Source: an uncultured Ruminococcus sp. (lineage in GTDB: Bacteria > Bacillota > Clostridia > Oscillospirales > Ruminococcaceae). From it: DNA of 20,762 nucleotides. This document shows, piece after piece, positions 1 through 6,725 of the stretch. Position 1 is the stretch's first letter, and each line of letters opens with the position of its first letter. The stretch spans positions 1 through 20,762 of the forward strand of contig CALCRR010000081.1 in assembly GCA_937894495.1 (NCBI GenBank). Direction: 5' to 3'. The translations under genes and the position numbers were made by a program. The notes under the pieces are model-generated. The model was not told the DNA's origin, searched no databases, and saw nothing but the letters and a program-made list of their open reading frames with translations.

Positions 1-56
1 TCTAGTCTCTTGCTTCTAGAGGCACAGGGGGGGGAATTACCCCGTCCGGTGAGGAC

Positions 57-85
57 TTGTAATATAAAACATAATCTGGTATAAT
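57..85 (+). promoter_or_regulatory. sigma-A-type promoter for the radical SAM pair
   Basis: TTGTAA at 57-62 and TATAAT at 80-85 are separated by 17 bp, and the first start codon lies about 50 bp downstream. Upstream, bases 1-56 contain a run of eight G (27-34) that can pair with CCCC at 40-43, and a degenerate 7-nt periodicity at the very start. No gene is visible in 1-136. Confidence 0.75.
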
Positions 86-136
86 GATGATAACAAATTT
101 TGAAAACGATCTTTTATAAGCGAACGGAGCAAAGCT

Positions 137-1996
137 ATGGAAGAGATAAAGAACAAACTTGAAAAAATACTGCTGAGGGTTATGAAGCCTGCACGGTATA
201 TAGGCGGCGAGATAGGCAGCGTGGTAAAGGACAGGGACAAGGTAGATGTGCGCTTTGCCTTCTGCTTCCCCGATACCTATGATGTGGGTATGTCGCACCT
301 GGGTATGAAGATACTTTACGGTCTTAAAAACCAGGTGCCCAATTGGTGGTGCGAGAGGGTCTTTATGCCCGAAAAGGACTTTGAGACTCTTATGCGTGAA
401 AACAACATACCCCTTTACGGACTTGAAAGCCTTGACCCCATAAGGGACTTCGATTTTATAGGTTTTACCTTGCAGTATGAGCTGTCCTACAACAACGTTT
501 TGCAAATGCTTGACCTTGCAGGGCTGCCTGTGCTGGCGAGTGAGAGAAAGGGGCTGACACCTATAGTCGTGGGGGGCGGTCCCTGCGTTTGCAACCCCGA
601 ACCGCTGGCTGACTTTTTCGACCTGTTCATTCTGGGGGAGGGCGAGGAGGTCAATCTTGAGCTTTTAAGGCTTTATGAGAAGATGAAGCCCCACTCTCCC
701 ACTAAGGAGGAATTTTTAAGAGAAGCCGCTAAGATAGAGGGCGTTTATGTGCCGCAGTTCTACGATGTTTTGTATAATGAGGACGGCACCGTAAAAAGCA
801 TAACCCCCAATGTGCCCGAAGCAAAGCCCAGGGTAACAAAGAGGATAATCGCTGATTTTGACAAGGTGTACTACCCCGACAGCTTTGTGGTGCCGTTCAG
901 CGAGATAGTTCACGACCGCTCGGTGGTGGAGGTGCTGAGAGGGTGCATAAGGGGCTGCCGCTTTTGTCAGGCAGGGTTTATCTACCGACCGTTTCGTGAG
1001 AAGAATATCGACACTATCAAGAGCGAGACAAAGTCGCTTTGCGAGCAAACGGGTTATGAGGAGGTCTCGCTGTCCTCCCTTTCCACCAGCGACCACACTA
1101 AGATAAACGAGCTTTTGCAGAGCCTTTCGGATTATACCGATGATGAAAACATCAACCTCTCGCTGCCCTCGCTGAGACTTGACAGCTTTAATGAGGAGCT
1201 GCTTGAACGCATACAGGCGGTGAGAAAAAGCGGCCTGACCTTCGCCCCAGAGGCAGGTACCCAGCGGCTGAGAAACGTTATAAACAAAAATATCACCGAG
1301 GAGGAGATACTTAGTACCTGCAAAATGGCTTTTGAGTGGGGTTACACTCAGGTGAAGCTCTATTTCATGCTGGGTCAGCCCGACGAGCGGGACGAGGATA
1401 TCGTGGGCATAGCTGAGCTGGCGCAGAAGATACTCGACCTTTACTATGAAACTCCCAAGGAGAAAAGGGGACGCTCGGTGCAGATAGCGGTATCTACTGC
1501 CACCTTTGTGCCAAAGCCCTTTACTCCCTTTGAGTTTGAGCCCCAGGCGACTGCCGACGAGATAATGCGCAAGCAGGAGCTGCTTCGCTCGTCAATAAAA
1601 AGCAGAAAGATAAAGCTGAGTATGCATTTTCAGAACACGTCTATCCTTGAAGCGGTGCTGGCTAGGGGAGACCGCAGGCTCTGCAAGGCGGTGTATTCTG
1701 CATGGAAAAAGGGCTGCTATATGGACAGCTGGGACGAGCATTTTCAGTATGACAAATGGCTGGAAGCCTTTGCGGAAAATGATATAGACATAGGCTTTTA
1801 CATAAACAGACGGCGCAGCTATGACGAGGTATCGCCCTGGTCGCACCTTGATTATATGGTGTCTCATGAGTTTTTGGTCAGGGAGAATAAAAAGGCACAT
1901 ATGGCGCAGACTACCCGAAACTGTAAGGAGGGCTGCTCGGGCTGCGGCGTTAAAGCCGAATGCGGAGGTGTTTACTGTGGCACAAAAAAGGCTTGA
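137..1996 (+). CDS. TIGR03960-type B12-binding/radical SAM protein
   Basis: This 619-residue protein carries a radical SAM CxxxCxxC cluster site at C270, C274 and C277, within RGCIRGCRFCQAG. That should bind a 4Fe-4S cluster and cleave S-adenosylmethionine. The N-terminal 200 residues resemble a cobalamin-binding-like domain, including GGGPCVCNPEP near 146-155 and a GEGEE motif near 167. The C-terminus has five cysteines (596, 600, 603, 609, 614), possibly a second metal site. The family is often fused to or next to DUF2344, as here, where the downstream gene overlaps by 20 bp. The substrate is not established; an RNA or ribosome-linked modification is often suggested from neighbours. The start ATG follows a modest GGAG at 126-129. 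Family assignment is firm from architecture and context; the function is inferred. Confidence 0.88.
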   Translation: MEEIKNKLEKILLRVMKPARYIGGEIGSVVKDRDKVDVRFAFCFPDTYDVGMSHLGMKILYGLKNQVPNWWCERVFMPEKDFETLMRENNIPLYGLESLDPIRDFDFIGFTLQYELSYNNVLQMLDLAGLPVLASERKGLTPIVVGGGPCVCNPEPLADFFDLFILGEGEEVNLELLRLYEKMKPHSPTKEEFLREAAKIEGVYVPQFYDVLYNEDGTVKSITPNVPEAKPRVTKRIIADFDKVYYPDSFVVPFSEIVHDRSVVEVLRGCIRGCRFCQAGFIYRPFREKNIDTIKSETKSLCEQTGYEEVSLSSLSTSDHTKINELLQSLSDYTDDENINLSLPSLRLDSFNEELLERIQAVRKSGLTFAPEAGTQRLRNVINKNITEEEILSTCKMAFEWGYTQVKLYFMLGQPDERDEDIVGIAELAQKILDLYYETPKEKRGRSVQIAVSTATFVPKPFTPFEFEPQATADEIMRKQELLRSSIKSRKIKLSMHFQNTSILEAVLARGDRRLCKAVYSAWKKGCYMDSWDEHFQYDKWLEAFAENDIDIGFYINRRRSYDEVSPWSHLDYMVSHEFLVRENKKAHMAQTTRNCKEGCSGCGVKAECGGVYCGTKKA

Positions 1997-2684
1997 ACCT
2001 AAAAATGTCAACCTGCGCCCCGATAGATATGACAGGCGAATAGTTTACGAAAAATGCGGCAGGGCGAAATATATTTCTCACCTTGACCTTATGAGAGCTA
2101 TGCAGAGAGCGATAAAGCGTGCAAGGCTGCCCGTATGGTATACTCAGGGGTTCAATCCCCATATCTATATAATGTTCCCCTTAACGCTGCCCCTGGGCTT
2201 TGAGAGCAGGGTGGAGGTAATGGATTTTGCGCTGCTGGAGGACACCCCCTTTGAGGAGACCCTGAAAAGTCTTGATGCCCAGATGCCCGAGGGCATGAGG
2301 ATAGTATCCTGCGGTCTGCCTGTTCACAGCCATACGGAGATAACCCATGCAGAGTATAAGATCAGGCTTTCGGCAGATAAGACGGCGGAGGAGTGCAAAA
2401 GGTTTTTTGAGGACTTTCTCGCAAAGGACAGGATAGAGATAGAAAAACGCACCAAGAAAAAGACGGTGAACCTTGTGGATATAAGACCCTCTATTGATGT
2501 GAGAGAGCTTGAAGCAGACGGTGGACATCTGCGGCTGACGGCAGTTCTGCCGGCAGGGGGCAGCTTTAATCTTAATGCCAATGTGGTGATAGAGACATTT
2601 TTAAAAATGTATGAGCTCAACTGTGACGAGCTTTGTATAGAACGCACAAAAATACTTATAGCTGACGGAGAAAATTTTACATAA
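1977..2684 (+). CDS. TIGR03936/DUF2344 family protein
   Basis: The protein has 235 residues and opens with the family pattern (RIVYEKCGRAKYISHLDLMRAMQRA), followed by the conserved region YTQGFNPHIYIMFPLTLPLGFES. I chose the GTG at 1977 because a strong GGAGG lies at 1964-1968, eight bases upstream. The open frame extends back to 1821, but that part lies inside the radical SAM gene and lacks family similarity. The start overlaps the end of the upstream gene by 20 bp, so translation is probably coupled. The family is found fused to or beside the TIGR03960 radical SAM protein, which suggests the two form one functional unit. No catalytic residues are recognisable and the function is unknown. 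No terminator separates it from rplS, so read-through into rplS is possible. Confidence 0.85.
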   Translation: MAQKRLEPKNVNLRPDRYDRRIVYEKCGRAKYISHLDLMRAMQRAIKRARLPVWYTQGFNPHIYIMFPLTLPLGFESRVEVMDFALLEDTPFEETLKSLDAQMPEGMRIVSCGLPVHSHTEITHAEYKIRLSADKTAEECKRFFEDFLAKDRIEIEKRTKKKTVNLVDIRPSIDVRELEADGGHLRLTAVLPAGGSFNLNANVVIETFLKMYELNCDELCIERTKILIADGENFT

Positions 2685-2691
2685 TAAATTG

Positions 2692-2720
2692 TTGCAATGT
2701 GAAACAAAATATGGTATAAT
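2692..2720 (+). promoter_or_regulatory. rplS promoter
   Basis: TTGCAA at 2692-2697 and TATAAT at 2715-2720 are separated by 17 bp. Transcription should begin near 2727, giving a leader of about 130 nt before rplS. The promoter starts only 7 bp after the DUF2344 stop. Confidence 0.85.
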
Positions 2721-2726
2721 ATTTAA

Positions 2727-2859
2727 GCATTTGAATTACCGTCGGTCTTCGCCGACGAGAGTTAATGCCGCGCCCATCGGGGCAGACATTAAAGCGGACG
2801 GTCCTCTGGCAGCATTTTAGCAGCGTATGAACGTCTGAAAAAATAAGGAGGAATTTTAA
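2727..2859 (+). promoter_or_regulatory. structured rplS 5' leader, probable L19 leader
   Basis: CGTCGG (2740-2745) pairs with CCGACG (2752-2757) in a tight hairpin. A second hairpin has TTAATG (2762-2767) pairing with CATTAA (2787-2792) around GCCC/GGGC (2772-2775/2780-2783). The 5' segment ACCGTC (2738-2743) can instead pair with GACGGT (2797-2802), which excludes the first hairpin. GGACG at 2796-2800 can also pair with CGTCT at 2832-2836. Leaders ahead of rplS are known autoregulatory elements in Firmicutes. Membership in that family is inferred here from position and foldability, not from a covariance search. Confidence 0.6.
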
Positions 2860-3204
2860 GTGGACGCTTTAAAGCAGATCGCACAGTCAAGCCTGAAAGC
2901 CGAGGCACCTGTTGTCAACGTTGGTGACACAGTAAGGGTACACGTAAAGATCACCGAGGGTGACAAGTCAAGGATACAGGTATTTGAGGGCACAGTTATC
3001 GCCAAGAAGCACGGCGGTATCAGCGAGACCTTCACTGTAAGAAGAGTAGCACATGGCTGCGGAATTGAGAGAGTATTCCCTGTTCATTCACCTGCTGTTG
3101 CCAAGGTTGAGGTAGTAAGACACGGTAAAGTCCGCAGGGCTAAGCTGTACTATCTCCGTGACAGAGTTGGTAAGGCTGCTAAGGTCAAGGAAGCTATCAA
3201 GTAA
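2860..3204 (+). CDS. rplS: 50S ribosomal protein L19
   Basis: The 114-residue length is normal for L19. The sequence has the family core GDTVRVHVKITEGDKSRIQVFEGTVI and the FTVRRVAHGCGIERVFPVHSP segment. L19 sits at the 30S-50S interface of the ribosome. The start is GTG at 2860, with GGAGG at 2847-2851 and an 8-base spacer. The gene has its own promoter, a folded leader and a strong terminator, so it is probably mainly monocistronic. The order rplS, lepB, rbgA, rnhB downstream is the usual Firmicutes one. Confidence 0.97.
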   Translation: MDALKQIAQSSLKAEAPVVNVGDTVRVHVKITEGDKSRIQVFEGTVIAKKHGGISETFTVRRVAHGCGIERVFPVHSPAVAKVEVVRHGKVRRAKLYYLRDRVGKAAKVKEAIK

Positions 3205-3212
3205 TTTCCCTG

Positions 3213-3241
3213 AAAGAGTCGGCATTTGCCGGCTCTTTTTT
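3213..3241 (+). terminator. intrinsic terminator of rplS
   Basis: AAAGAGTCGGC (3213-3223) pairs with GCCGGCTCTTT (3228-3238), with one G-T wobble and a 4-base loop. A T tract runs to 3241. Confidence 0.9.
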
Positions 3242-3289
3242 GCAATATTAATAAAATAAGTATAAATTCAGACTTTTTTAAAAAAGCTC

Positions 3290-3318
3290 TTGTAATTTTG
3301 TGATAAATTTGCTATAAT
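3290..3318 (+). promoter_or_regulatory. promoter for the signal peptidase pair
   Basis: TTGTAA at 3290-3295 and TATAAT at 3313-3318 are separated by 17 bp. The first lepB start is about 40 bp downstream. The stretch 3242-3289 is AT-rich without other visible signals. Confidence 0.75.
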
Positions 3319-3357
3319 AACTGTATATGAGTTTTTGCAGAAATCGAGGCTTGTGTT

Positions 3358-4038
3358 ATGGATAATGAGAATAAAGAAAATATAGAAGTCAGCGAAGAGG
3401 AGAACAAGGATAAGAAGTTCGGCGAGGTGAGCGAGCAGGCCATAGAAGCCGCCAAGGAGGCTGAGCCTGAGGATATAAAGGAAAAGCCCCCTGTGGATAT
3501 CAAGAACGAGCTGCTTGAATGGGCTGAGTCATTTGTGTTTGCCATGTTCGTGGTCATATTCGTGTTCACATTCTTTCTGAGAGTGGTGCTGGTTGACGGC
3601 GCATCTATGAACGATACGTTGGTGGATAAGGACAGACTTGTGCTAACACACCTTAACTACACCCCCAAGGACGGGGATATAGTTATAATCAACAGCGATG
3701 TTTTGCAGAAAACGATCATCAAGCGTGTTATCGGCACCGAGGGCGACACTGTGGTGGTAAATTATAACGATAACTCTGTTACCGTAAACGGCGAGAAGAT
3801 CAAGGACGAGCACAAGAAAAACGAGTTTATGCTGGAAAAGGGCTATTTTGATATCAGCTACAGGGTGAGCGACGGAGTTTATCAGTATGAGGTGCCCAAG
3901 GATAAGGTGTTTGTTATGGGCGATAACAGAAATAACTCCAGAGACAGCCGTGAGATAGGCTTTATTGATGAAGATGACGTGCTGGGCAAGGCTGTTTTCA
4001 GGCTTTATCCTATGGATAACTTCGGCAAAGTCGATTAA
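3358..4038 (+). CDS. lepB: signal peptidase I (first of two)
   Basis: This membrane-bound serine protease removes signal peptides from exported proteins. It has 226 residues: an acidic, charged N-terminal tail of about 50 residues facing the cytoplasm, one membrane segment at about 57-78, then the catalytic domain outside. The catalytic serine is S83 in DGASMNDTL and the general-base lysine is K122 in TIIKRVIGTEGD. The conserved box MGDNRNNSRDSR lies at 187-198. GAGG at 3346-3349 serves as a weak ribosome site. The long acidic tail distinguishes it from the adjacent paralogue. The two genes are 3 bp apart and share a promoter. Identity is clear; a division of labour between the copies is inference. 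Confidence 0.95.
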   Translation: MDNENKENIEVSEEENKDKKFGEVSEQAIEAAKEAEPEDIKEKPPVDIKNELLEWAESFVFAMFVVIFVFTFFLRVVLVDGASMNDTLVDKDRLVLTHLNYTPKDGDIVIINSDVLQKTIIKRVIGTEGDTVVVNYNDNSVTVNGEKIKDEHKKNEFMLEKGYFDISYRVSDGVYQYEVPKDKVFVMGDNRNNSRDSREIGFIDEDDVLGKAVFRLYPMDNFGKVD

Positions 4039-4041
4039 GTT

Positions 4042-4623
4042 ATGAAAAAGCGCAGTAAAAAAAGCTCAAAGCTGTGGGAGGTCGCAGACGCTGCCCTTGA
4101 ATGGGCAGAAACGCTGGTGCTTTCGGTGTTCGTGGTGATATTCTGTTTTACTTTTCTTGTAAGGATAGCCACGGTCAACGGCACTTCGATGGAGAATACC
4201 TTGTTTGAAAACGACAAGCTGCTGGTGACTCACCTTATGTATACTCCCAGGCAGCAGGATATCGTGGTGGTAGACAGCAAGGCGCTGGACGAAATAATAA
4301 TCAAGCGTATTATCGCCACCGAGGGTCAGCACCTTGAAATTGATTATGACAGCGGCACAGTCACTGTTGACGGCAAGCTGCTTGACGAGCCGTACATAAA
4401 AGAAGCTATGATAGCCACAGGCAATGCCGCAGACAGCTTTTATAATACTCAAAGGGGCATTTACGAATATGACGTGCCCGAAAACTGCGTGTTTGTTATG
4501 GGCGATAACAGAAATGTTTCTGCCGACAGCAGGTCTTTCGGCTTTGTGAATGAGGAGGACATCATAGGCAAGGCTTTTTACAGGTTCTGGTCCGAGAGGG
4601 TCAGGGGAGGAAAGCTTTATTAA
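4042..4623 (+). CDS. lepB: signal peptidase I (second of two)
   Basis: This 193-residue paralogue of the preceding gene starts 3 bp after its stop. The N-terminus is short and basic (MKKRSKKSSK) where the first copy has a long acidic tail. One membrane segment spans about 24-45. The catalytic residues are S49 in NGTSMENTL and K88 in IIIKRIIATEG; the box MGDNRNVSADSR is at 153-164. No Shine-Dalgarno site precedes the ATG, so translation is probably coupled to the first lepB. The sequence between the catalytic motifs is clearly diverged from the first copy, so the duplication is not recent. Both copies keep all the key residues and are presumably active. Confidence 0.94.
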   Translation: MKKRSKKSSKLWEVADAALEWAETLVLSVFVVIFCFTFLVRIATVNGTSMENTLFENDKLLVTHLMYTPRQQDIVVVDSKALDEIIIKRIIATEGQHLEIDYDSGTVTVDGKLLDEPYIKEAMIATGNAADSFYNTQRGIYEYDVPENCVFVMGDNRNVSADSRSFGFVNEEDIIGKAFYRFWSERVRGGKLY

Positions 4624-4653
4624 TTCATAATTTATAATTCATAATTCATAATT
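4623..4653. repeat. heptanucleotide tandem repeat, ATTCATA type
   Basis: Four consecutive 7-bp units (ATTCATA, ATTTATA, ATTCATA, ATTCATA) plus a partial ATT follow directly on the lepB stop codon. It resembles the short tandem heptamer arrays seen between genes in some bacteria. Confidence 0.8.
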
Positions 4654-4658
4654 AAGAT

Positions 4659-4691
4659 ATCGCCTGACGGCGATCTAATGCCCGTTAGGGC
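4659..4691. other. two adjacent small hairpins downstream of lepB
   Basis: ATCGCC (4659-4664) pairs with GGCGAT (4669-4674) across a TGAC loop. GCCC (4680-4683) pairs with GGGC (4688-4691) across a GTTA loop. Neither is followed by a T tract, so they are not standard terminators. With the heptamer array just before them they may be part of a dispersed intergenic repeat; this is inferred. Confidence 0.5.
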
Positions 4692-4716
4692 GAGCTGCGC
4701 AGAGGGCTTTAAGACG

Positions 4717-4745
4717 TTGTAGGTAAGAAAGCGCAATGATATATT
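4717..4745 (+). promoter_or_regulatory. candidate rbgA promoter
   Basis: TTGTAG at 4717-4722 and TATATT at 4740-4745 have a 17-bp spacer, ending 22 bp before the rbgA start. Box matches are moderate. Confidence 0.55.
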
Positions 4746-4767
4746 TTACTGAAAGGAGCGGTGAAAA

Positions 4768-5670
4768 ATGAGTGAAGCTGCAAAGGTGCAGTGGTTCCCG
4801 GGGCATATGGCTAAGACCCGCAGGATAATGGCTGCTAATCTGAAGCTTGTTGATGCGGTCGTTGAGATCACCGATGCAAGGATACCTTATTCGAGCCGTA
4901 ATCCTGAGATAAAGAAAATATGCGGCTCCAAGCCGAGGCTGGTGCTGCTCAACAAGGCTGACTCGGCTGACCCCGATGTGACCTCGATGTGGCTTGAATA
5001 TTACAAAAAACAGGGGCTTACGGCGCTTGCCACCGACTGCCGCAGCGGCAGGAATGTTAATAAGTTTTACGGCTTGCTGAAAGAGCTGCTGGCTGGTGAT
5101 ATTGAAAAATGGAACAGCAGGGGCATGACAGGCAGACCCATAAGGATAATGATAGTAGGCATACCCAATGTGGGCAAGTCCTCGTTTATAAACAGGCTGG
5201 CAGGCTCTAAAATGGCAAAGGTGGAGGACAGACCGGGCGTTACAAGGGGCAAGCAGTGGGTGAGCCTTGATGAAGGCTTTGAGCTGCTGGATATGCCTGG
5301 GGTGCTGTGGCCCAAGTTTGATGATAAGCTGGTGGGCGAGCATCTGGCTTTCACGGGGGCTGTCAAGGACGTTATACTCGATACCGAGTATCTTGCCTGC
5401 CGTTTGCTTGAGTTTTTGAATGAGGATTACCCCCGGCTGCTGGTGGACAGGTACGGCATATCTCTTGATGATCTGCCCGAGGCTATGGACGAAATGTCAG
5501 GCTGTGTTACGGGCTTTGAGCTGCTTGAACGCATAGGCAGAAAAAGAGGTTTTCTTATATCCGGCGGCGAGATAAATACCGAGAGGGCTGCCAGCACTGT
5601 GCTTGATGAATACAGGGGCGGAAAGATCGGCAGACTTACGCTTGAAAAACCTATCAGAGATAAGAAGTAA
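4768..5670 (+). CDS. rbgA: ribosome biogenesis GTPase RbgA/YlqF
   Basis: This GTPase acts in late assembly of the 50S subunit. It has 300 residues with the family's circularly permuted GTPase motifs: NKAD (G4) at 62-65 comes before the P-loop GIPNVGKS (G1) at 131-138 and DMPG (G3) at 175-178. The N-terminal WFPGHMAKT is typical. The C-terminal part (about 190-290) matches the RNA-binding helical domain of the family. AAGGAG at 4753-4758 lies 9 bases before the ATG. It is first in a probable operon with rnhB, yraN and thrC. Its place after rplS and lepB is the conserved Firmicutes order. Confidence 0.95.
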   Translation: MSEAAKVQWFPGHMAKTRRIMAANLKLVDAVVEITDARIPYSSRNPEIKKICGSKPRLVLLNKADSADPDVTSMWLEYYKKQGLTALATDCRSGRNVNKFYGLLKELLAGDIEKWNSRGMTGRPIRIMIVGIPNVGKSSFINRLAGSKMAKVEDRPGVTRGKQWVSLDEGFELLDMPGVLWPKFDDKLVGEHLAFTGAVKDVILDTEYLACRLLEFLNEDYPRLLVDRYGISLDDLPEAMDEMSGCVTGFELLERIGRKRGFLISGGEINTERAASTVLDEYRGGKIGRLTLEKPIRDKK

Positions 5671-5692
5671 GAACCAAGGAGTTTGAGCTTTT

Positions 5693-6307
5693 ATGACGCT
5701 TAAAGAGTTTGACGACAGCTACAGGGAAAAATATCCTGTGGTGTGCGGCTGTGATGAAGCAGGCAGGGGACCGCTGGCAGGCGATGTTTTTGCGGCGGCG
5801 GTAATATTCGATAAAAACACCGTTATCGAGGGCATAAACGACAGCAAAAAGCTGACCGAAAAAAAGAGGGAAAAGCTTTTTGATGAGATAGTCGAAAAGG
5901 CTCTGGATTTTTCAATACAGACGGCAACGGTGGAAGAGATAGAGGAGATAAATATTTTAAACAGCGCCATGCTTGCCATGAAAAGGGCGGTGGAGTCTAT
6001 GGAGACTAAGCCAGATATCTGCCTGATAGACGGCAATAAAGTGCCTGAGCTCGACTGTGATGCACAGGCTGTCATAAAGGGCGACGGTAAATCGCAGGCT
6101 GTGGCGGCTGCGTCTATTCTTGCTAAGGTGGCAAGGGACAGGTATATGCTTGAAATGGCGGAGAAATATCCGCAGTATCAGTTTGAAAAGCACAAGGGCT
6201 ACGGCACTAAGCTGCACTATGAGATGCTTGATAAATACGGCGCCAGTGAGATACACAGGCAGAGCTTTCTGAAAAAGTATTATGCAAAAAGATCAGAGCA
6301 GCCGTAG
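5693..6307 (+). CDS. rnhB: ribonuclease HII
   Basis: This enzyme cuts the RNA strand of RNA-DNA hybrids and removes ribonucleotides misincorporated in DNA. The 204-residue protein has the signature CDEAGRGPLAG with catalytic D21 and E22, D113 in LIDGN and D131 in KGDGKS. Their spacing (92 and 18 residues) equals that of the E. coli enzyme. The conserved AAASILAKVARDR follows at about 138-150. AAGGAG at 5676-5681 precedes the ATG with an 11-base spacer. The gene lies 22 bp after rbgA and overlaps yraN by 26 bp. Confidence 0.97.
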   Translation: MTLKEFDDSYREKYPVVCGCDEAGRGPLAGDVFAAAVIFDKNTVIEGINDSKKLTEKKREKLFDEIVEKALDFSIQTATVEEIEEINILNSAMLAMKRAVESMETKPDICLIDGNKVPELDCDAQAVIKGDGKSQAVAAASILAKVARDRYMLEMAEKYPQYQFEKHKGYGTKLHYEMLDKYGASEIHRQSFLKKYYAKRSEQP

Positions 6308-6659
6308 TATCGGCAATATCGGTGAGGACGCTGTTTGCGAGTTTCTCAAAAGGCACGGCTATGAGGTGGTGTCAAGGAACTTTACCATACGGGGCGGAGA
6401 GATAGATATTATTGCTGAAAAGAACGATATCCTCGCCTTTGTTGAGGTAAAATCAAGAAAGTCAGACGGGCTGACTCAGGGCGAGGAGGCTGTCACCGAG
6501 GGTAAGCGCAGAAGGATAATAAAAACTGCCGAGGCTTATCTTAATAAACTTGAAGAACTGCCCCGGTGCCGCTTTGATGTGGCTGTGGTCACCCTTGATA
6601 ACAATAAGGTCAGGCATTTAAAATATTACGTGGCTGCGTTTGATGCCAGCAAAAAATAG
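6282..6659 (+). CDS. YraN/UPF0102 family nuclease-fold protein
   Basis: The 125-residue protein has the UPF0102 pattern: GEDAVCEFLKRHGYEVVSRN near 14-33, GGEIDIIA at 38-45 and FVEVKSRK at 53-60. D42, E55 and K57 occupy the positions of a restriction-endonuclease-like active site. The family usually neighbours rnhB and is thought to act on nucleic acids, but no reaction is established. The start lies inside the end of rnhB with no clear Shine-Dalgarno site, so translational coupling is likely. Confidence 0.92.
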   Translation: MQKDQSSRSIGNIGEDAVCEFLKRHGYEVVSRNFTIRGGEIDIIAEKNDILAFVEVKSRKSDGLTQGEEAVTEGKRRRIIKTAEAYLNKLEELPRCRFDVAVVTLDNNKVRHLKYYVAAFDASKK

Positions 6660-6725
6660 GTATATCATTCAGGAGGGCGGACTTTGCTTTCGTGCTCCCA
6701 ATCAAATATAGAAGGGTTGTTGTAT

